From NCBI RefSeq assembly GCF_011927955.1, contig NZ_JAATJN010000001.1, forward strand, positions 3,472,001-3,536,000: 64,000 bases of DNA, in the 5' to 3' direction. Source of the DNA: Brevibacterium marinum. GTDB lineage: Bacteria > Actinomycetota > Actinomycetes > Actinomycetales > Brevibacteriaceae. Numbering within the stretch: the first letter of the stretch is position 1; each line of letters begins with the position of its first letter. Positions 34,639 to 43,081 of this stretch are shown here, piece by piece. The notes below the pieces were generated by a model. The model saw only the letters and a list, made by a program, of their open reading frames with translations, was not told where the DNA came from and searched no databases. The translations under genes were made by a program, and so were the position numbers.

Positions 34639-35091
34639 ATGGCAGACATGACTGACACACGAATGAATGAAGCCCCTGCCCCTCGAGCTGCCGCCGACCC
34701 CACGAACGCCCTCTCCCGCGAGGCGGTGCCGGTCGCGCAGCTCGCGATGGTCACCCTCGATGCCCCGGATGCCGCCGGGCTCGGCGACTTCTGGTCCAAA
34801 GTGCTGGACTGGCCTGTAGCGTATTCGGACGAGAACTATGCCATGCTGACCGGTCCCAGCCATGCCCTGGGCATCGGCACGATTCCGGACTACAAGCGCC
34901 CCGACTGGACCGATGACGGACACAAGCAGTTCCATCTGGACCTCGCCGCCGACGACGTCGCGGACGCGGCCGCCAGATGCGTGGAGCTGGGCGCCGAACG
35001 GGCCGATCCCCAGCCGGGCGAGACCTGGGTGGTGCTCCTCGATCCGGCCGGCCACCCGTTCTGCATCAGCGACGCGAAGAACTGGGGATGA
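34639..35091 (+). CDS. VOC-family protein (glyoxalase/bleomycin-resistance fold)
   Basis: A small vicinal-oxygen-chelate protein of 150 residues or slightly fewer. It shows the beta-alpha-beta-beta-beta pattern: VAQLAMVTLDAPDAAGLGDFWSKVLDWPV, KQFHLDLAADDVADAAARCVELGAERAD in two parts, and WVVLLDPAGHPFCIS with the terminal conserved DPAGHPFC. The Met at 34639, 34648 or 34663 could each start the protein; none has a clear ribosome site, so a leaderless mRNA is possible. Function is unknown. It is divergent from the AraC regulator, which may control it. Confidence 0.8.
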   Translation: MADMTDTRMNEAPAPRAAADPTNALSREAVPVAQLAMVTLDAPDAAGLGDFWSKVLDWPVAYSDENYAMLTGPSHALGIGTIPDYKRPDWTDDGHKQFHLDLAADDVADAAARCVELGAERADPQPGETWVVLLDPAGHPFCISDAKNWG

Positions 35092-35104
35092 GGCCCAGCC
35101 GAGC

Positions 35105-35743
35105 CTAGAGCTTCGCCACTCGCACGATGTAGTGGGAGGAATCGAGACCATCGACGAGGATGGTGGCCGAGAACCTGTCGTTGGCTCCGGTGACCACCCA
35201 GTTGGGTTTGAGGATCCCCGTGGGTGCGAGCGACTCGTCGATGGTCACGCCCATGCCCAGTTTCACTGTCCTGAGAACCTTCGTGCGCACCAGTGAGTGA
35301 GCCGTTCGGCTGACCTCGGAGGCCTCGGGCCGGGCGCCCGCCTGGTCCGAGGATTCGACCGCTTCGAGCCACTCCTCGAAGGGAACGGTCTCCCCCTGCG
35401 GTTCGAAGTCGGCGATGAACCCCTTGCCCGAATAGGCGTTGACCAACACGTTCATCCGCTGCCCCGACATCTGTCCTGCCGAGAGCGACGCTTCGGCCGG
35501 CATCGGCGATGCCCTCCGCCGGAAGATGCTGCTCGTCCGAGCGCCCAGCACCGTCCACCAGAAGGGATGGAACGCGGACCGGACCTCGGCGTCGGCACCG
35601 GGAAGCTTGCGCCGGAACACGGCGAGCGCCTCGGCGTCGGTGATGTTCGGTGCCATCCTCAGCGCCGTCTCCGACGCGAACGGACGAGAGGGGACCTCCG
35701 TTTCGTCCGCTCCGGGGAAGCCGGACTCCGGATGCTCACGCAT
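35105..35743 (-). CDS. Uncharacterised soluble protein of the symporter cassette
   Basis: A 212-residue protein I do not recognise. No signal peptide or clear membrane helix is seen. A central aromatic block, VRSAFHPFWWTVLGART, is followed by a basic patch and then MNVLVNAYSGKGFIADF, and the C-terminal half ends in a beta-rich KLGMGVTI...HYIVRVAKL. The ATG at 35743 overlaps the end of the sodium:solute symporter gene by eight bases, so translation is coupled. It is the third gene of a small protein-symporter-unknown cassette and may regulate or assist the transporter. Confidence 0.7.
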   Translation of the reverse strand: MREHPESGFPGADETEVPSRPFASETALRMAPNITDAEALAVFRRKLPGADAEVRSAFHPFWWTVLGARTSSIFRRRASPMPAEASLSAGQMSGQRMNVLVNAYSGKGFIADFEPQGETVPFEEWLEAVESSDQAGARPEASEVSRTAHSLVRTKVLRTVKLGMGVTIDESLAPTGILKPNWVVTGANDRFSATILVDGLDSSHYIVRVAKL

Positions 35744-37274
35744 CTTTGGGCACCTGGCCTGCCAGGGCATCGTTCTGACCGGTGAGCATGTGTGCCGGGA
35801 TGGCACCGATCTTGTCGGTCTCCTTCATTGCGGCGACGACATGTGCCGGAACCGGGTGTGACTTCTGTGTGGCCAGGGACACGACGATGAGGGCCAGGGT
35901 CGAGCACACGATGCCCACGCCCATCGGATCGACGCCGGTGACGTCGACGAGCCCCGTCAGCTGCCATACGACCGAGGAGACGGTGCCGAGGAGCATCGAT
36001 GAGATCGCACCGGGCACGTTCGCCTTCTTCCACCAGGCAGCGGCCACGTAGACGGGGACGAATGCGGCACCGAGCACGGTCGTGGAGAAGATGACCACCT
36101 CGGCGACGGCCGGCGGATCGTTGACGGCGACGATGTAGCCGATGACGGCGAGGATGAGCACCGTGAACCGCGAGACCCATACCGACTGCTGATCGGACAT
36201 GTCCTTCTTGACGAAGCGCTGGAACAGGTCCTGGCTGGCGATCGTGCCCGACTGCAGCAGCAGCGCGTCGGCTGTGGACATGATAGCTGCCATGATGCCG
36301 GCCATGACGATGCCCACGGCGAAGTTCGGCAGAACGGTGTCGGCGACCTGGAAGACCGCGAGCTCAGGGTTGTCGAGGTTGGGCAGGAGGATGAGCGCCA
36401 TGATGCCGACGATGTAGGGCGCCGGGATGAACAGAAGGTTGAAGCCTGTGGCGTACATGCTCGCCGTGCGTGCGACCGAGGGCCGCTTCATGGCCATATG
36501 GCTGACGTTGACGTGCGGCCACCCCATATAGCCGATGGAGAACACGAGCACCGCACCGATGATGACTCCCCACTGCACGGAATCGATGCCCTCGGGGCCC
36601 CACATGGTCAGCAGGTTGGGGTTGATCTGGCCGACCGCCTCGTTGCCCGCGGTCCATCCACCCACGGCCTGGAGTGTGCCGATGAGGATCCAGACCATGC
36701 CGATGAGCATGATGATCGCCTGGACGAAGTCCGTGTAGGCAACGGCCAGGTAGCCGCCGAGGAAGGTGTAGAAGACGATGACGCCCACGGCGATGAGCAG
36801 TGCCCAGGCGTAGGGGATGCCGGTGACCATCTCGAGGCCGCGACCACCGGCGATGAACTGGCTCATTACGTAGAAGAAGATGCAGAATACCGCCACGGGA
36901 GCGGCGATTGCGCGGATCCACCTGGACGGGTAGCGGTGCTCGAGGTATTCGATGGAGGTCAGGGAGCCCAGAATCTGCGAGAGCTTGCGCATGCGCCGTC
37001 CCAGGATCGACAGGTTGAGCACACCGCCGCCGATGTCACCCATCGCGTACCAGAGAGAGAAGTAGCCCTTGGTGTAGGCCAGGGAGCCGGCGCCGAGGAA
37101 CATGTACCCGGACATCGACGAGGACTGCAGGCGCAGTGCCGTCACGGCCGGACCGATGCTGCGTCCGCCCAGCAGGTATCCCTCACTGCCCTTCGAGCCG
37201 ATCTTGAGCGTCCACACGCCGATGCCGGCCATCGCCACGAAGTAGATGACGAGGAACCAGGTTTCGATGTTCAT
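35736..37274 (-). CDS. Sodium:solute symporter (SSS family)
   Basis: A 512-residue Na+-coupled transporter of the LeuT fold. Features include YLLGGRSIGPAVTALRLQSSSMSGYMFLG near the N terminus, GGYLAVAYTDFVQAIIML (the classical SSS signature), SIGYMGWPHV and IMAAIMSTADALLLQSG. About thirteen helices are expected. The start ATG at 37274 overlaps the stop of a short membrane-protein gene (ATGA), which fixes it against a longer frame. PutP/PanF-type carriers share this pattern; the solute is unknown. Confidence 0.92.
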   Translation of the reverse strand: MNIETWFLVIYFVAMAGIGVWTLKIGSKGSEGYLLGGRSIGPAVTALRLQSSSMSGYMFLGAGSLAYTKGYFSLWYAMGDIGGGVLNLSILGRRMRKLSQILGSLTSIEYLEHRYPSRWIRAIAAPVAVFCIFFYVMSQFIAGGRGLEMVTGIPYAWALLIAVGVIVFYTFLGGYLAVAYTDFVQAIIMLIGMVWILIGTLQAVGGWTAGNEAVGQINPNLLTMWGPEGIDSVQWGVIIGAVLVFSIGYMGWPHVNVSHMAMKRPSVARTASMYATGFNLLFIPAPYIVGIMALILLPNLDNPELAVFQVADTVLPNFAVGIVMAGIMAAIMSTADALLLQSGTIASQDLFQRFVKKDMSDQQSVWVSRFTVLILAVIGYIVAVNDPPAVAEVVIFSTTVLGAAFVPVYVAAAWWKKANVPGAISSMLLGTVSSVVWQLTGLVDVTGVDPMGVGIVCSTLALIVVSLATQKSHPVPAHVVAAMKETDKIGAIPAHMLTGQNDALAGQVPKDA

Positions 37275-37477
37275 GCCGTTCCCCCGTTTCCCTGCGCCGA
37301 GGCGGACGGCCCGTCGGGGGTGTTCCCGCCGTCGGAATTCCGGGCGGTGAGCTGGTCCTCGGCGACGTCTTCGGCCTTCCAGCCGCGAGAGAGGACAACG
37401 AAGACGAGCGTGTAGATCACCCATATCGCGGGGATGCCGAAGATGATGGCGACGGTTGCCGCCGGGAGACCGAACAC
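37271..37477 (-). CDS. Small single-helix protein coupled to the SSS symporter
   Basis: A 68-residue protein with one membrane helix (about residues 8-30, AIIFGIPAIWVIYTLVFVVL) and a polar, Gly/Ser/Asn-rich tail. The GTG at 37477 is chosen because GAGGTGG lies five bases upstream; another in-frame GTG lies at 37486. Its stop overlaps the symporter start. Short one-helix partners are common next to SSS carriers, and a stabilising or regulatory subunit is the natural inference. Confidence 0.72.
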   Translation of the reverse strand: MFGLPAATVAIIFGIPAIWVIYTLVFVVLSRGWKAEDVAEDQLTARNSDGGNTPDGPSASAQGNGGTA

Positions 37478-37541
37478 TGGAACCACCTCGTTGTGTAGCT
37501 GAACTGGACTGACGGGTGCGTATGCGACGACTCGAGGCTGT

Positions 37542-37592
37542 TGTGCAGCAGTTGGCTGTGTGCAACAGCTGGGTGCGTGCAGCAGTTGAGGA
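37542..37592. repeat. 17-bp tandem repeat, three copies
   Basis: TGTGCAGCAGTTGGCTG, TGTGCAACAGCTGGGTG and CGTGCAGCAGTTGAGGA follow each other exactly. They lie 65 bases upstream of the GTG of the symporter small subunit, where promoter or operator elements would be expected. Confidence 0.7.
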
Positions 37593-37704
37593 GTACGACC
37601 GGATCCGACACCGTGCTACGAGCGACCATACATCGTTTCGACAGTTCGCTCACATGCTTCTCCGAGCACGGCCTCGACAGTGACCGCCGCTCGGCCGGAC
37701 CATG

Positions 37705-37760
37705 CCAGCGGGCCTGCGGGCCTGCGGGCCAGCGGGCCAGCGGGCCAGCGGGCCAGCGGG
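37705..37760. repeat. Octamer array CCAGCGGG, seven copies
   Basis: Seven consecutive 8-bp units, five CCAGCGGG and two CCTGCGGG. The period is not a multiple of three, so this is not a coding repeat. Copy number is likely to vary by slippage. Confidence 0.8.
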
Positions 37761-37765
37761 CCACT

Positions 37766-37831
37766 ATCGGCGCGGTGAACCTGCAAAAGCACTGTGCACA
37801 CGGGGAGCTGTTGCAGGTTCACCGCGCCGAT
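37766..37831. terminator. Perfect 21-bp hairpin
   Basis: Arms at 37766-37786 and 37811-37831 are perfectly complementary over 21 bases with a 24-base loop. It lies 78 bases downstream of the molybdoenzyme stop codon on the minus strand. It could terminate that transcript, act as a processing site or be part of a small mobile repeat. No T-run follows. Confidence 0.5.
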
Positions 37832-37892
37832 GCCATCGTTGCGCCGATGCCGTGGTTGCACGATGCCATCGCTGCGCCGATGCGCTCGTACG
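37826..37892. repeat. Degenerate 16-17-bp array (GCCGATGCCATCGTTGC type)
   Basis: Four imperfect units begin at 37826, 37843, 37860 and 37876. The first overlaps the right arm of the hairpin. The array ends just before the 3' end of the molybdoenzyme gene. Confidence 0.55.
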
Positions 37893-37908
37893 TTGCGGTC
37901 CGGTCCGC

Positions 37909-39486
37909 TCAGTCGACGACGAATTGGCGCTCGTGGAGTCCGGTGGCGCTGCCGGGAATCGCGGGACGGCGTTCGGAGATCTGGACGTTGCCATCCTCGT
38001 CGACTGCTCTGACCGTCACCGTGTGGGTGCCCGGGTCGAGGTCGTCGAAGGCACAGCGCCACTGCCGCCAGGTGTCGGTGTTGAGCTCTTCGCTCAGCTG
38101 GGCTGTGTGCCACTCGCCGGTATCGATGCGCACTCTCACCTCGGCGATGCCGACGTGCTGGGCCCAGGCCATTCCCGCGGTGACGACCTGGCCGTCCTGG
38201 TTCGGGCTGACATGGACACCCGCGCGCGGAACGTCGACACGAGAGGCCACCAGAATGGGCCCGTGGGTCGACCAGCCGCGTTTCGTCCAATAGGCCTCTT
38301 CGTCGGCGAAGCGGGTGACTTCCAACTCGGTGACCCATTTCGTTGCCGAGACGAAGCCGTAGAGGCCGGGGACGACAAGTCGGGCGGGGAAGCCGTGGTC
38401 GCGGGGCAGAGGTTCGCCGTTCATGCCGACGGCGAGGAGGGAGGCACGGTCGTCGGTGAGCACCTCGAGCGGGGTCGAGGCCGTGAAGCCGTCATCGGAT
38501 GTTGACAGCACCATGTCCGCGTCCGCGCTCGGTCGGGCCCGTTTGAGCAGCTCGCGCACCGGGTAGCCCAGCCAGGTGGCGTTGCCGACGAGATCACCAC
38601 CGACTTCATTCGACACGCACGCCAGGCTCACACGGTGTTCCTCCAGTGGCAGGTCGAGCAGCTCGGCCATCGTGATGGTGACGTCCTGTTCGACCATTCC
38701 GTGGATTCGCAGCGACCAGGAGGATGCGTCGACAGCAGGAGGGATAAGTGCGGTGTCGATGCGATAGAAGTCCTCGTTGGGGGTCATGATCGTGGCGAGT
38801 CCATCGATGCCCAGGTCGGCTCCCGCTGGGATCTCCGGCGCCGAGGTGGCCGGGGGTGGCAACACGAGTTTCGTCACCGCTCCTGCCGCGTTCCGGGCGA
38901 GGATCGATGCGGACTGTCCCGCCGCGATGGCGGCGACGCCGACCGCGCTCAGGCCTCCGGCCAGCCCGAAGAAGGTACGCCGGTCTGTACCGCGCGGTGG
39001 GGTGATCGGGTCGGCGGCCTCACCGGGCCGACCAGCGAGGTCACCGGCTGGCGCGACACCCTCGCCGAGGCGGATCAGCCCTATGTAGGCCCCGCAACCC
39101 AAGGCCACTCCCCCAAGTGCCGGGATCGAGTCGAGGATCGTTCCGCCCGTGCTCAGCAACAGAACCACGGGCAGGATGCCGAGACCGATGAGGAGGACGA
39201 ACGACAGGGTTCGCCGGTGCAGCCCGATTCGTCCGATCACACCCCCGAGGACGGCTCCGACAAGGACGAGGGTGATGACGAGTGCGAGTTTGTCGTTCGT
39301 GCCGAAGACGCTGATGGCGGCCTTGATCATAGCGGTGGGCACAAGTGGGATGATCGTCTGCCCCAGAATCAGCAGGGGCGCCGAGGCAGCGGAGAAGGCG
39401 CCGGCGATGAACTCAGCGGCACCGAAGTACACGAGGGTCGCGACAATGCCGGAGAGGGTGAAGAGCAGTGGACGGCGATCGATCAT
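37909..39486 (-). CDS. Membrane-anchored molybdopterin oxidoreductase (sulfite oxidase family)
   Basis: A 525-residue protein. The first half of the N-terminal region has about four membrane helices, then DRRTFFGLAGG and another hydrophobic segment. The catalytic domain on the outer face follows: DFYRIDTALIPP, SLRIHGMV, and SLACVSNEVGGDLVGN with the Cys that ligates molybdenum. Then come DHGFPARLVVPGLYGF and VTELEVTRF. The C-terminal immunoglobulin-like dimer domain ends in HERQFVV. Such proteins act as sulfite or sulfoxide oxidoreductases; the donor or acceptor is not evident. No cofactor-synthesis genes are close. Confidence 0.9.
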   Translation of the reverse strand: MIDRRPLLFTLSGIVATLVYFGAAEFIAGAFSAASAPLLILGQTIIPLVPTAMIKAAISVFGTNDKLALVITLVLVGAVLGGVIGRIGLHRRTLSFVLLIGLGILPVVLLLSTGGTILDSIPALGGVALGCGAYIGLIRLGEGVAPAGDLAGRPGEAADPITPPRGTDRRTFFGLAGGLSAVGVAAIAAGQSASILARNAAGAVTKLVLPPPATSAPEIPAGADLGIDGLATIMTPNEDFYRIDTALIPPAVDASSWSLRIHGMVEQDVTITMAELLDLPLEEHRVSLACVSNEVGGDLVGNATWLGYPVRELLKRARPSADADMVLSTSDDGFTASTPLEVLTDDRASLLAVGMNGEPLPRDHGFPARLVVPGLYGFVSATKWVTELEVTRFADEEAYWTKRGWSTHGPILVASRVDVPRAGVHVSPNQDGQVVTAGMAWAQHVGIAEVRVRIDTGEWHTAQLSEELNTDTWRQWRCAFDDLDPGTHTVTVRAVDEDGNVQISERRPAIPGSATGLHERQFVVD

Positions 39487-39584
39487 CGGAATGTGACCTT
39501 CTTGGGGCGGCGGATGGTGCCCTCGATTATCCGCGGTCGCCGGTGGTCGAGCGCGGCGAAAACCTTACAGAATGATGACGCCTG

Positions 39585-39953
39585 CTAAGCAAGGCCTCGG
39601 CGCAGTCGAACTGCGGCGTCGAGCAGCAGCTCCAGCCGTTCCTGCCGCTGTGGTTCCGGCAGGTCCGCTGTCGTAGCCACCCCCTCTTCGATGAGGACGA
39701 CGACCTGGTCGGCCAGGCTCTGCTCGCCCAAGTCCGGGACCGGGCGGCCTCCGGAGCCGATGGACGAGAACTGTGCGAGCGCCTCGGCGATGGTGTCGCG
39801 ACGGGACAGCGCCCCAGCGGTGGTCTCGTCCGTCCCAGCGGCGGTCTCGGGGGAATTCGGGCCCACCTCGGAGAGCTGACGGGAGTTCAGACCGATGATG
39901 CGCATACGCAGACGGCGGACCTCAGTCTCGAGGTCCGCCGTCACGTTATCCAT
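39585..39953 (-). CDS. Hypothetical small helical protein
   Basis: A 122-residue soluble protein with a coiled-coil-like N terminus (LETEVRRLRMRIIGL) and a helical C terminus (RQERLELLLDAAVRLRRG) around a Gly/Thr-rich middle. No family is recognised. Its codon pattern and stable frame suggest a real gene. It stands alone between the molybdoenzyme and BI-1 genes. Confidence 0.6.
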   Translation of the reverse strand: MDNVTADLETEVRRLRMRIIGLNSRQLSEVGPNSPETAAGTDETTAGALSRRDTIAEALAQFSSIGSGGRPVPDLGEQSLADQVVVLIEEGVATTADLPEPQRQERLELLLDAAVRLRRGLA

Positions 39954-40035
39954 ATCTCAATCATAGACGCCGATTCCGGAGCGGCTGACAGTTGCTGCGG
40001 CCTCCGGTCCGGTTCGTCTGGTTCCCGAGTCTCGT

Positions 40036-40836
40036 CTAGTTTCTGAAGTAGGAGAGGAGGCGCAGGATTTCGATGTAGAGCCACACGAGGGTGACCATGA
40101 GGGAGAAGGCGCACATCCAGGAGTACTTCTCCGGGATCCGCTGCTTCACACCCTGTTCGATCATCTGGAAGTCCATGATCAGCGTCATGGCCGCGAGGAC
40201 GGTTCCGACGATTCCGATGATGACGCCCAGCGGGATGCCCATGATCGTGATGTCGCTGCTGCGTGCGCCACCGGTGCCGGTGATCATGGCGATGCCGAAG
40301 TTGATGATCGAGAAGATCGCGTAACCGCCGACGGCGATGAGCATGAACTTCTTCATCTTCGAGCCGTAGCGCACACCCTTGAACTTGAACAGGGCGAGCA
40401 TCACGCCGAAGACGCAGAGCGTGGCGAGCACGGCCTGGATGACGATGCCGGGGAACGTCGTCTCGAACATCGCGGAGATGCCGCCGAGGAAGACTCCCTG
40501 GAAGGCGGCGTAGCCGATGATCAGGCCCCTGTTCGGCTCCTTTTTGAAGGCGTTGACGAGGCCGAGGACCAGACCGATGATGGCCGCGGGGAGAGCGAGG
40601 GGCGGAACGAACCAGCCCACGACTGCACCGGCGAGGAGTATGGCGAAGAGGACACCGGTCTTCATCATGACGTCGTCGTAGGTCATGGCACGTTCGGCGG
40701 CCTGCGGACCGGCGTTGCGGTTCTGCGCGGCCGGCTTGTCGAACAGGTCGTTGAGTTCCTGGTCGGACATGACCGGCTCATTGCGTCCGGCCTGAACTCC
40801 CTGATTGAGAGCCCGGTTCATCATGGGGTTACTCAC
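40036..40836 (-). CDS. Bax inhibitor-1/YccA family membrane protein
   Basis: A 266-residue protein with a polar 50-residue N terminus followed by seven membrane helices. Typical features are RAMTYDDVMMKTGVLFAILLAGAV, the repeated short loops between helices, and the C-terminal WMCAFSLMVTLVWLYIEILRLLSYFRN in two parts. The GTG at 40836 is preferred because AAAGGA lies eight bases upstream; the frame continues to 41190 through repeat-rich DNA. The role of bacterial BI-1 proteins (calcium leak, stress) is not settled. Confidence 0.88.
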   Translation of the reverse strand: MSNPMMNRALNQGVQAGRNEPVMSDQELNDLFDKPAAQNRNAGPQAAERAMTYDDVMMKTGVLFAILLAGAVVGWFVPPLALPAAIIGLVLGLVNAFKKEPNRGLIIGYAAFQGVFLGGISAMFETTFPGIVIQAVLATLCVFGVMLALFKFKGVRYGSKMKKFMLIAVGGYAIFSIINFGIAMITGTGGARSSDITIMGIPLGVIIGIVGTVLAAMTLIMDFQMIEQGVKQRIPEKYSWMCAFSLMVTLVWLYIEILRLLSYFRN

Positions 40837-41229
40837 GGTCGAGATCCTTTCGATCTGAGTAGATTGCTCGCGTCGACGAGGTGCCGCACGAGAGTTGGAG
40901 CGTGGTCTCAGTTTAGTCACATGACCTGGACAGTCACTGAAGATCCCGTGCTCGATACAGCGAGCGTTGCACGATCGTAACGCTGCGCAGGATCCCGCTA
41001 TTCCCGCACTCACGTCAGAAATGATCCCAGCGGTTCCTGCAGCAAACGCACAGCCAAGAATCGAGAGTGGACCGTATCGTCGAAAGCGGACTACAGGGCC
41101 TCTGCTTTCGACGATACGATATGCGCTCGGCGACGCCGCCGCTCGGCAGCCCAGCCGCTCGGCGACGCCGCCGCTTGGCGGTGCCGCCATTCGGCGCCGC
41201 CGCTCGACGCGCTGAGGCAGCTCCCGGCC
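40837..41229. repeat. Gene-free region with hairpin and GC-rich direct repeats
   Basis: Between the BI-1 start and the AbgT end I see no gene. There is a 15-bp perfect inverted repeat at 41073-41118 and a 24-bp direct repeat CGCTCGGCGACGCCGCCGCT-containing unit at 41124-41147 and 41156-41179, with one mismatch. The rest looks unstructured. Confidence 0.55.
41073..41118. terminator. 15-bp perfect inverted repeat
   Basis: CGTATCGTCGAAAGC (41073-41087) and GCTTTCGACGATACG (41104-41118) with a 16-base loop, about 110 bases past the AbgT stop on the minus strand. It is a possible transcription end or attenuator before the BI-1 gene. Confidence 0.45.
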
Positions 41230-42816
41230 TCAGCCCATGTGGTACATCGTGGCCGAACCCGGTCCCCAGGGGATTCCCGTGGACCACCAGATGAAGAACA
41301 GCAGTCCCCAGAAGATGAACATCGTGAACGACAGCGGAATGGTGAACGAGAGCAGCGTGCCGATGCCTGCGTCCTTCTTGTACCGCTGGATGAAGCCGAG
41401 GACGACGACGAAGTACGGGCTCATCGGCGAGACGATGTTCGTCGTCGAATCACCGATGCGGTAAAGGGCCTGAGTGGTCTCGGGGGCGATCGACAGGAGC
41501 ATGAACATCGGCACGAGCACCGGCGCCATGAGCGTCCACAGCCCCGATCCCGAGGTCAGGAACAGTGCGCCGAGGGCCACGAGCAGCCAACCGCCGATGA
41601 GGATGACGAAGGACCCGGTGTCGAGCGAGCCGAAGAACTCCGCTCCCCTGATCGCGAGGATCTCGCCGAGGCTGGACATCTTGAACAGCGCCAGGAACTG
41701 GCTGGCGGCGAAGAACAGGACGATGACGGGCACGAACGGCAGGAGCCCCTTGCCCATCATCTCGGGAATGTCGGACGTCTTCTTGATCGAGCCGGTGGCA
41801 TAACCGTAGACGATGCCGACGATGAAGAACCCGAAGCCGATGATCGCTGCAATGCCCGACATGAGCCCCGAATCGGGGCCGAAGCCGCCCGCCTCATCGC
41901 GGAGGAAGGAATCGTCGGGCCAGGCAAGGAAGAACAGGAGGGCTGCGCAGGCGACGATCGAGAGCACGGCGATGACCATGCCGCGCTTCTCGTTGGAGTC
42001 GAGAGCCATCTTCACGTCGAAGTTGTCCGGGTCGTTCTCATCCGGTTCGTCGAGTTCCATCTGATCGGCGCGCTTGGTCAGCAGAAGCTCGGTGACGAGG
42101 GTGACGGCACCCGCGACGACGAACATCGACACGAAGTTGAAGTAGAAGTTCGCGACCGGGCTGACCACGTAGTCGGGGTCGATGATCTGAGCCGCCGAGG
42201 TGGAGAGACCGCCGAGGATCGTATCCATGGAGTTGACCATGGGCGCGGCCGAATACCCACCCGAGGTGGCGGCGTAGGCGACGATGCAGCCCAGCAGGGG
42301 ATTGCGGCCGACAGCTTTGAACGCGAGCCCGCCGAGGGGGATCATGATCATGTATGAGGCATCGGAGGCAATCGACGCGGCAGTGCCGGCGAGTGCGACG
42401 ATGAAGGTGATCCACTTCGGTGAGGCACCGGCGATCGTGCCGCGCAACATCGCGGGGATGAGACCGGCCTGCTCGGCCACGGCCACACCGATGAGGACGA
42501 TGAGGACCAAACCCAGTGGTGGAAATGTGACGAAGTTGTTCGTGGCTCCGGCGACGATCTCCCGCAGAGATTCGGTGCTGAAGAGATTGGTGACCGTCAC
42601 CGTCTCGTCGGTGGCCGGGTTGACGGCCTGCAGTCCGACGGCGGAGAAGATCGCCGAGAGCACCATGACCACGACGGCCAGTGACAGGAACAGCCAGAAG
42701 GGATGCGGAAGTTTGTTCCCGACCTTCTCGATGATGACCAGCAGGCGCATGAGCCAGTTGAGATCGCCCGGCCTGGTCGATTTGTCGTCCTCGGTGACAG
42801 CGGCATTGCGCGGCAT
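41230..42816 (-). CDS. AbgT-family transporter
   Basis: A 528-residue membrane protein of the p-aminobenzoyl-glutamate transporter / sulfonamide exporter family. Conserved segments are EKVGNKLPHPFWLFL near the N terminus, GLIPAML, SIASDASYMIMIPLG, SPVANFYFNF and GDSTTNIVSPMSPYF near the end. The ATG at 42816 follows GAGGAG by five bases and is preferred to the frame start at 42921. Members import p-aminobenzoyl-glutamate or export sulfonamides; no folate gene is adjacent to decide. Confidence 0.9.
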   Translation of the reverse strand: MPRNAAVTEDDKSTRPGDLNWLMRLLVIIEKVGNKLPHPFWLFLSLAVVVMVLSAIFSAVGLQAVNPATDETVTVTNLFSTESLREIVAGATNNFVTFPPLGLVLIVLIGVAVAEQAGLIPAMLRGTIAGASPKWITFIVALAGTAASIASDASYMIMIPLGGLAFKAVGRNPLLGCIVAYAATSGGYSAAPMVNSMDTILGGLSTSAAQIIDPDYVVSPVANFYFNFVSMFVVAGAVTLVTELLLTKRADQMELDEPDENDPDNFDVKMALDSNEKRGMVIAVLSIVACAALLFFLAWPDDSFLRDEAGGFGPDSGLMSGIAAIIGFGFFIVGIVYGYATGSIKKTSDIPEMMGKGLLPFVPVIVLFFAASQFLALFKMSSLGEILAIRGAEFFGSLDTGSFVILIGGWLLVALGALFLTSGSGLWTLMAPVLVPMFMLLSIAPETTQALYRIGDSTTNIVSPMSPYFVVVLGFIQRYKKDAGIGTLLSFTIPLSFTMFIFWGLLFFIWWSTGIPWGPGSATMYHMG

Positions 42817-43081
42817 CGATGCTCCTCGGTGGTTCGGAAGGGCCTTGCGGATGAGTCGGCCCGAGTCGTCGATCACAGTCGTCGAGACACGACCGCGTGC
42901 GGCAGGGACCGCTGTGTCCACGCCTCAGTCTTATAGACGATTCCGATTGCAGCGAGGGGATCTCATATCCTGGATCGGCGCCGCCGGCCGAAGCGTCGGC
43001 ACCCGATTGTCGCCGCCCGACGTAGGCAAGTGTCGATTCGTGAGGGTCGTGTGCCTCTTCTGGATCGATCACAATCGAATC

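Larger units (their letters stand above)
37478..37908. repeat. Gene-free 431-base region with four repeat structures
   Basis: Between the symporter cassette start and the end of the molybdoenzyme gene there is no credible gene. It contains a 17-bp tandem triplication (37542-37592), an octamer array (37705-37760), a perfect 21-bp inverted repeat (37766-37831) and a degenerate 17-bp array (37826-37892). Apparent reading frames are repeats read in arbitrary frames. Confidence 0.75.

Noticed and set aside
37542..37892. Possible CRISPR array or coding repeats before the symporter genes
   Set aside because: Unit lengths of 17 and 8 bases, no spacers, and periods that break the reading frame.
41239..42357. 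A 372-codon frame opposite the AbgT gene
   Set aside because: Highly charged, compositionally odd translation that is the complement of membrane-protein codons.
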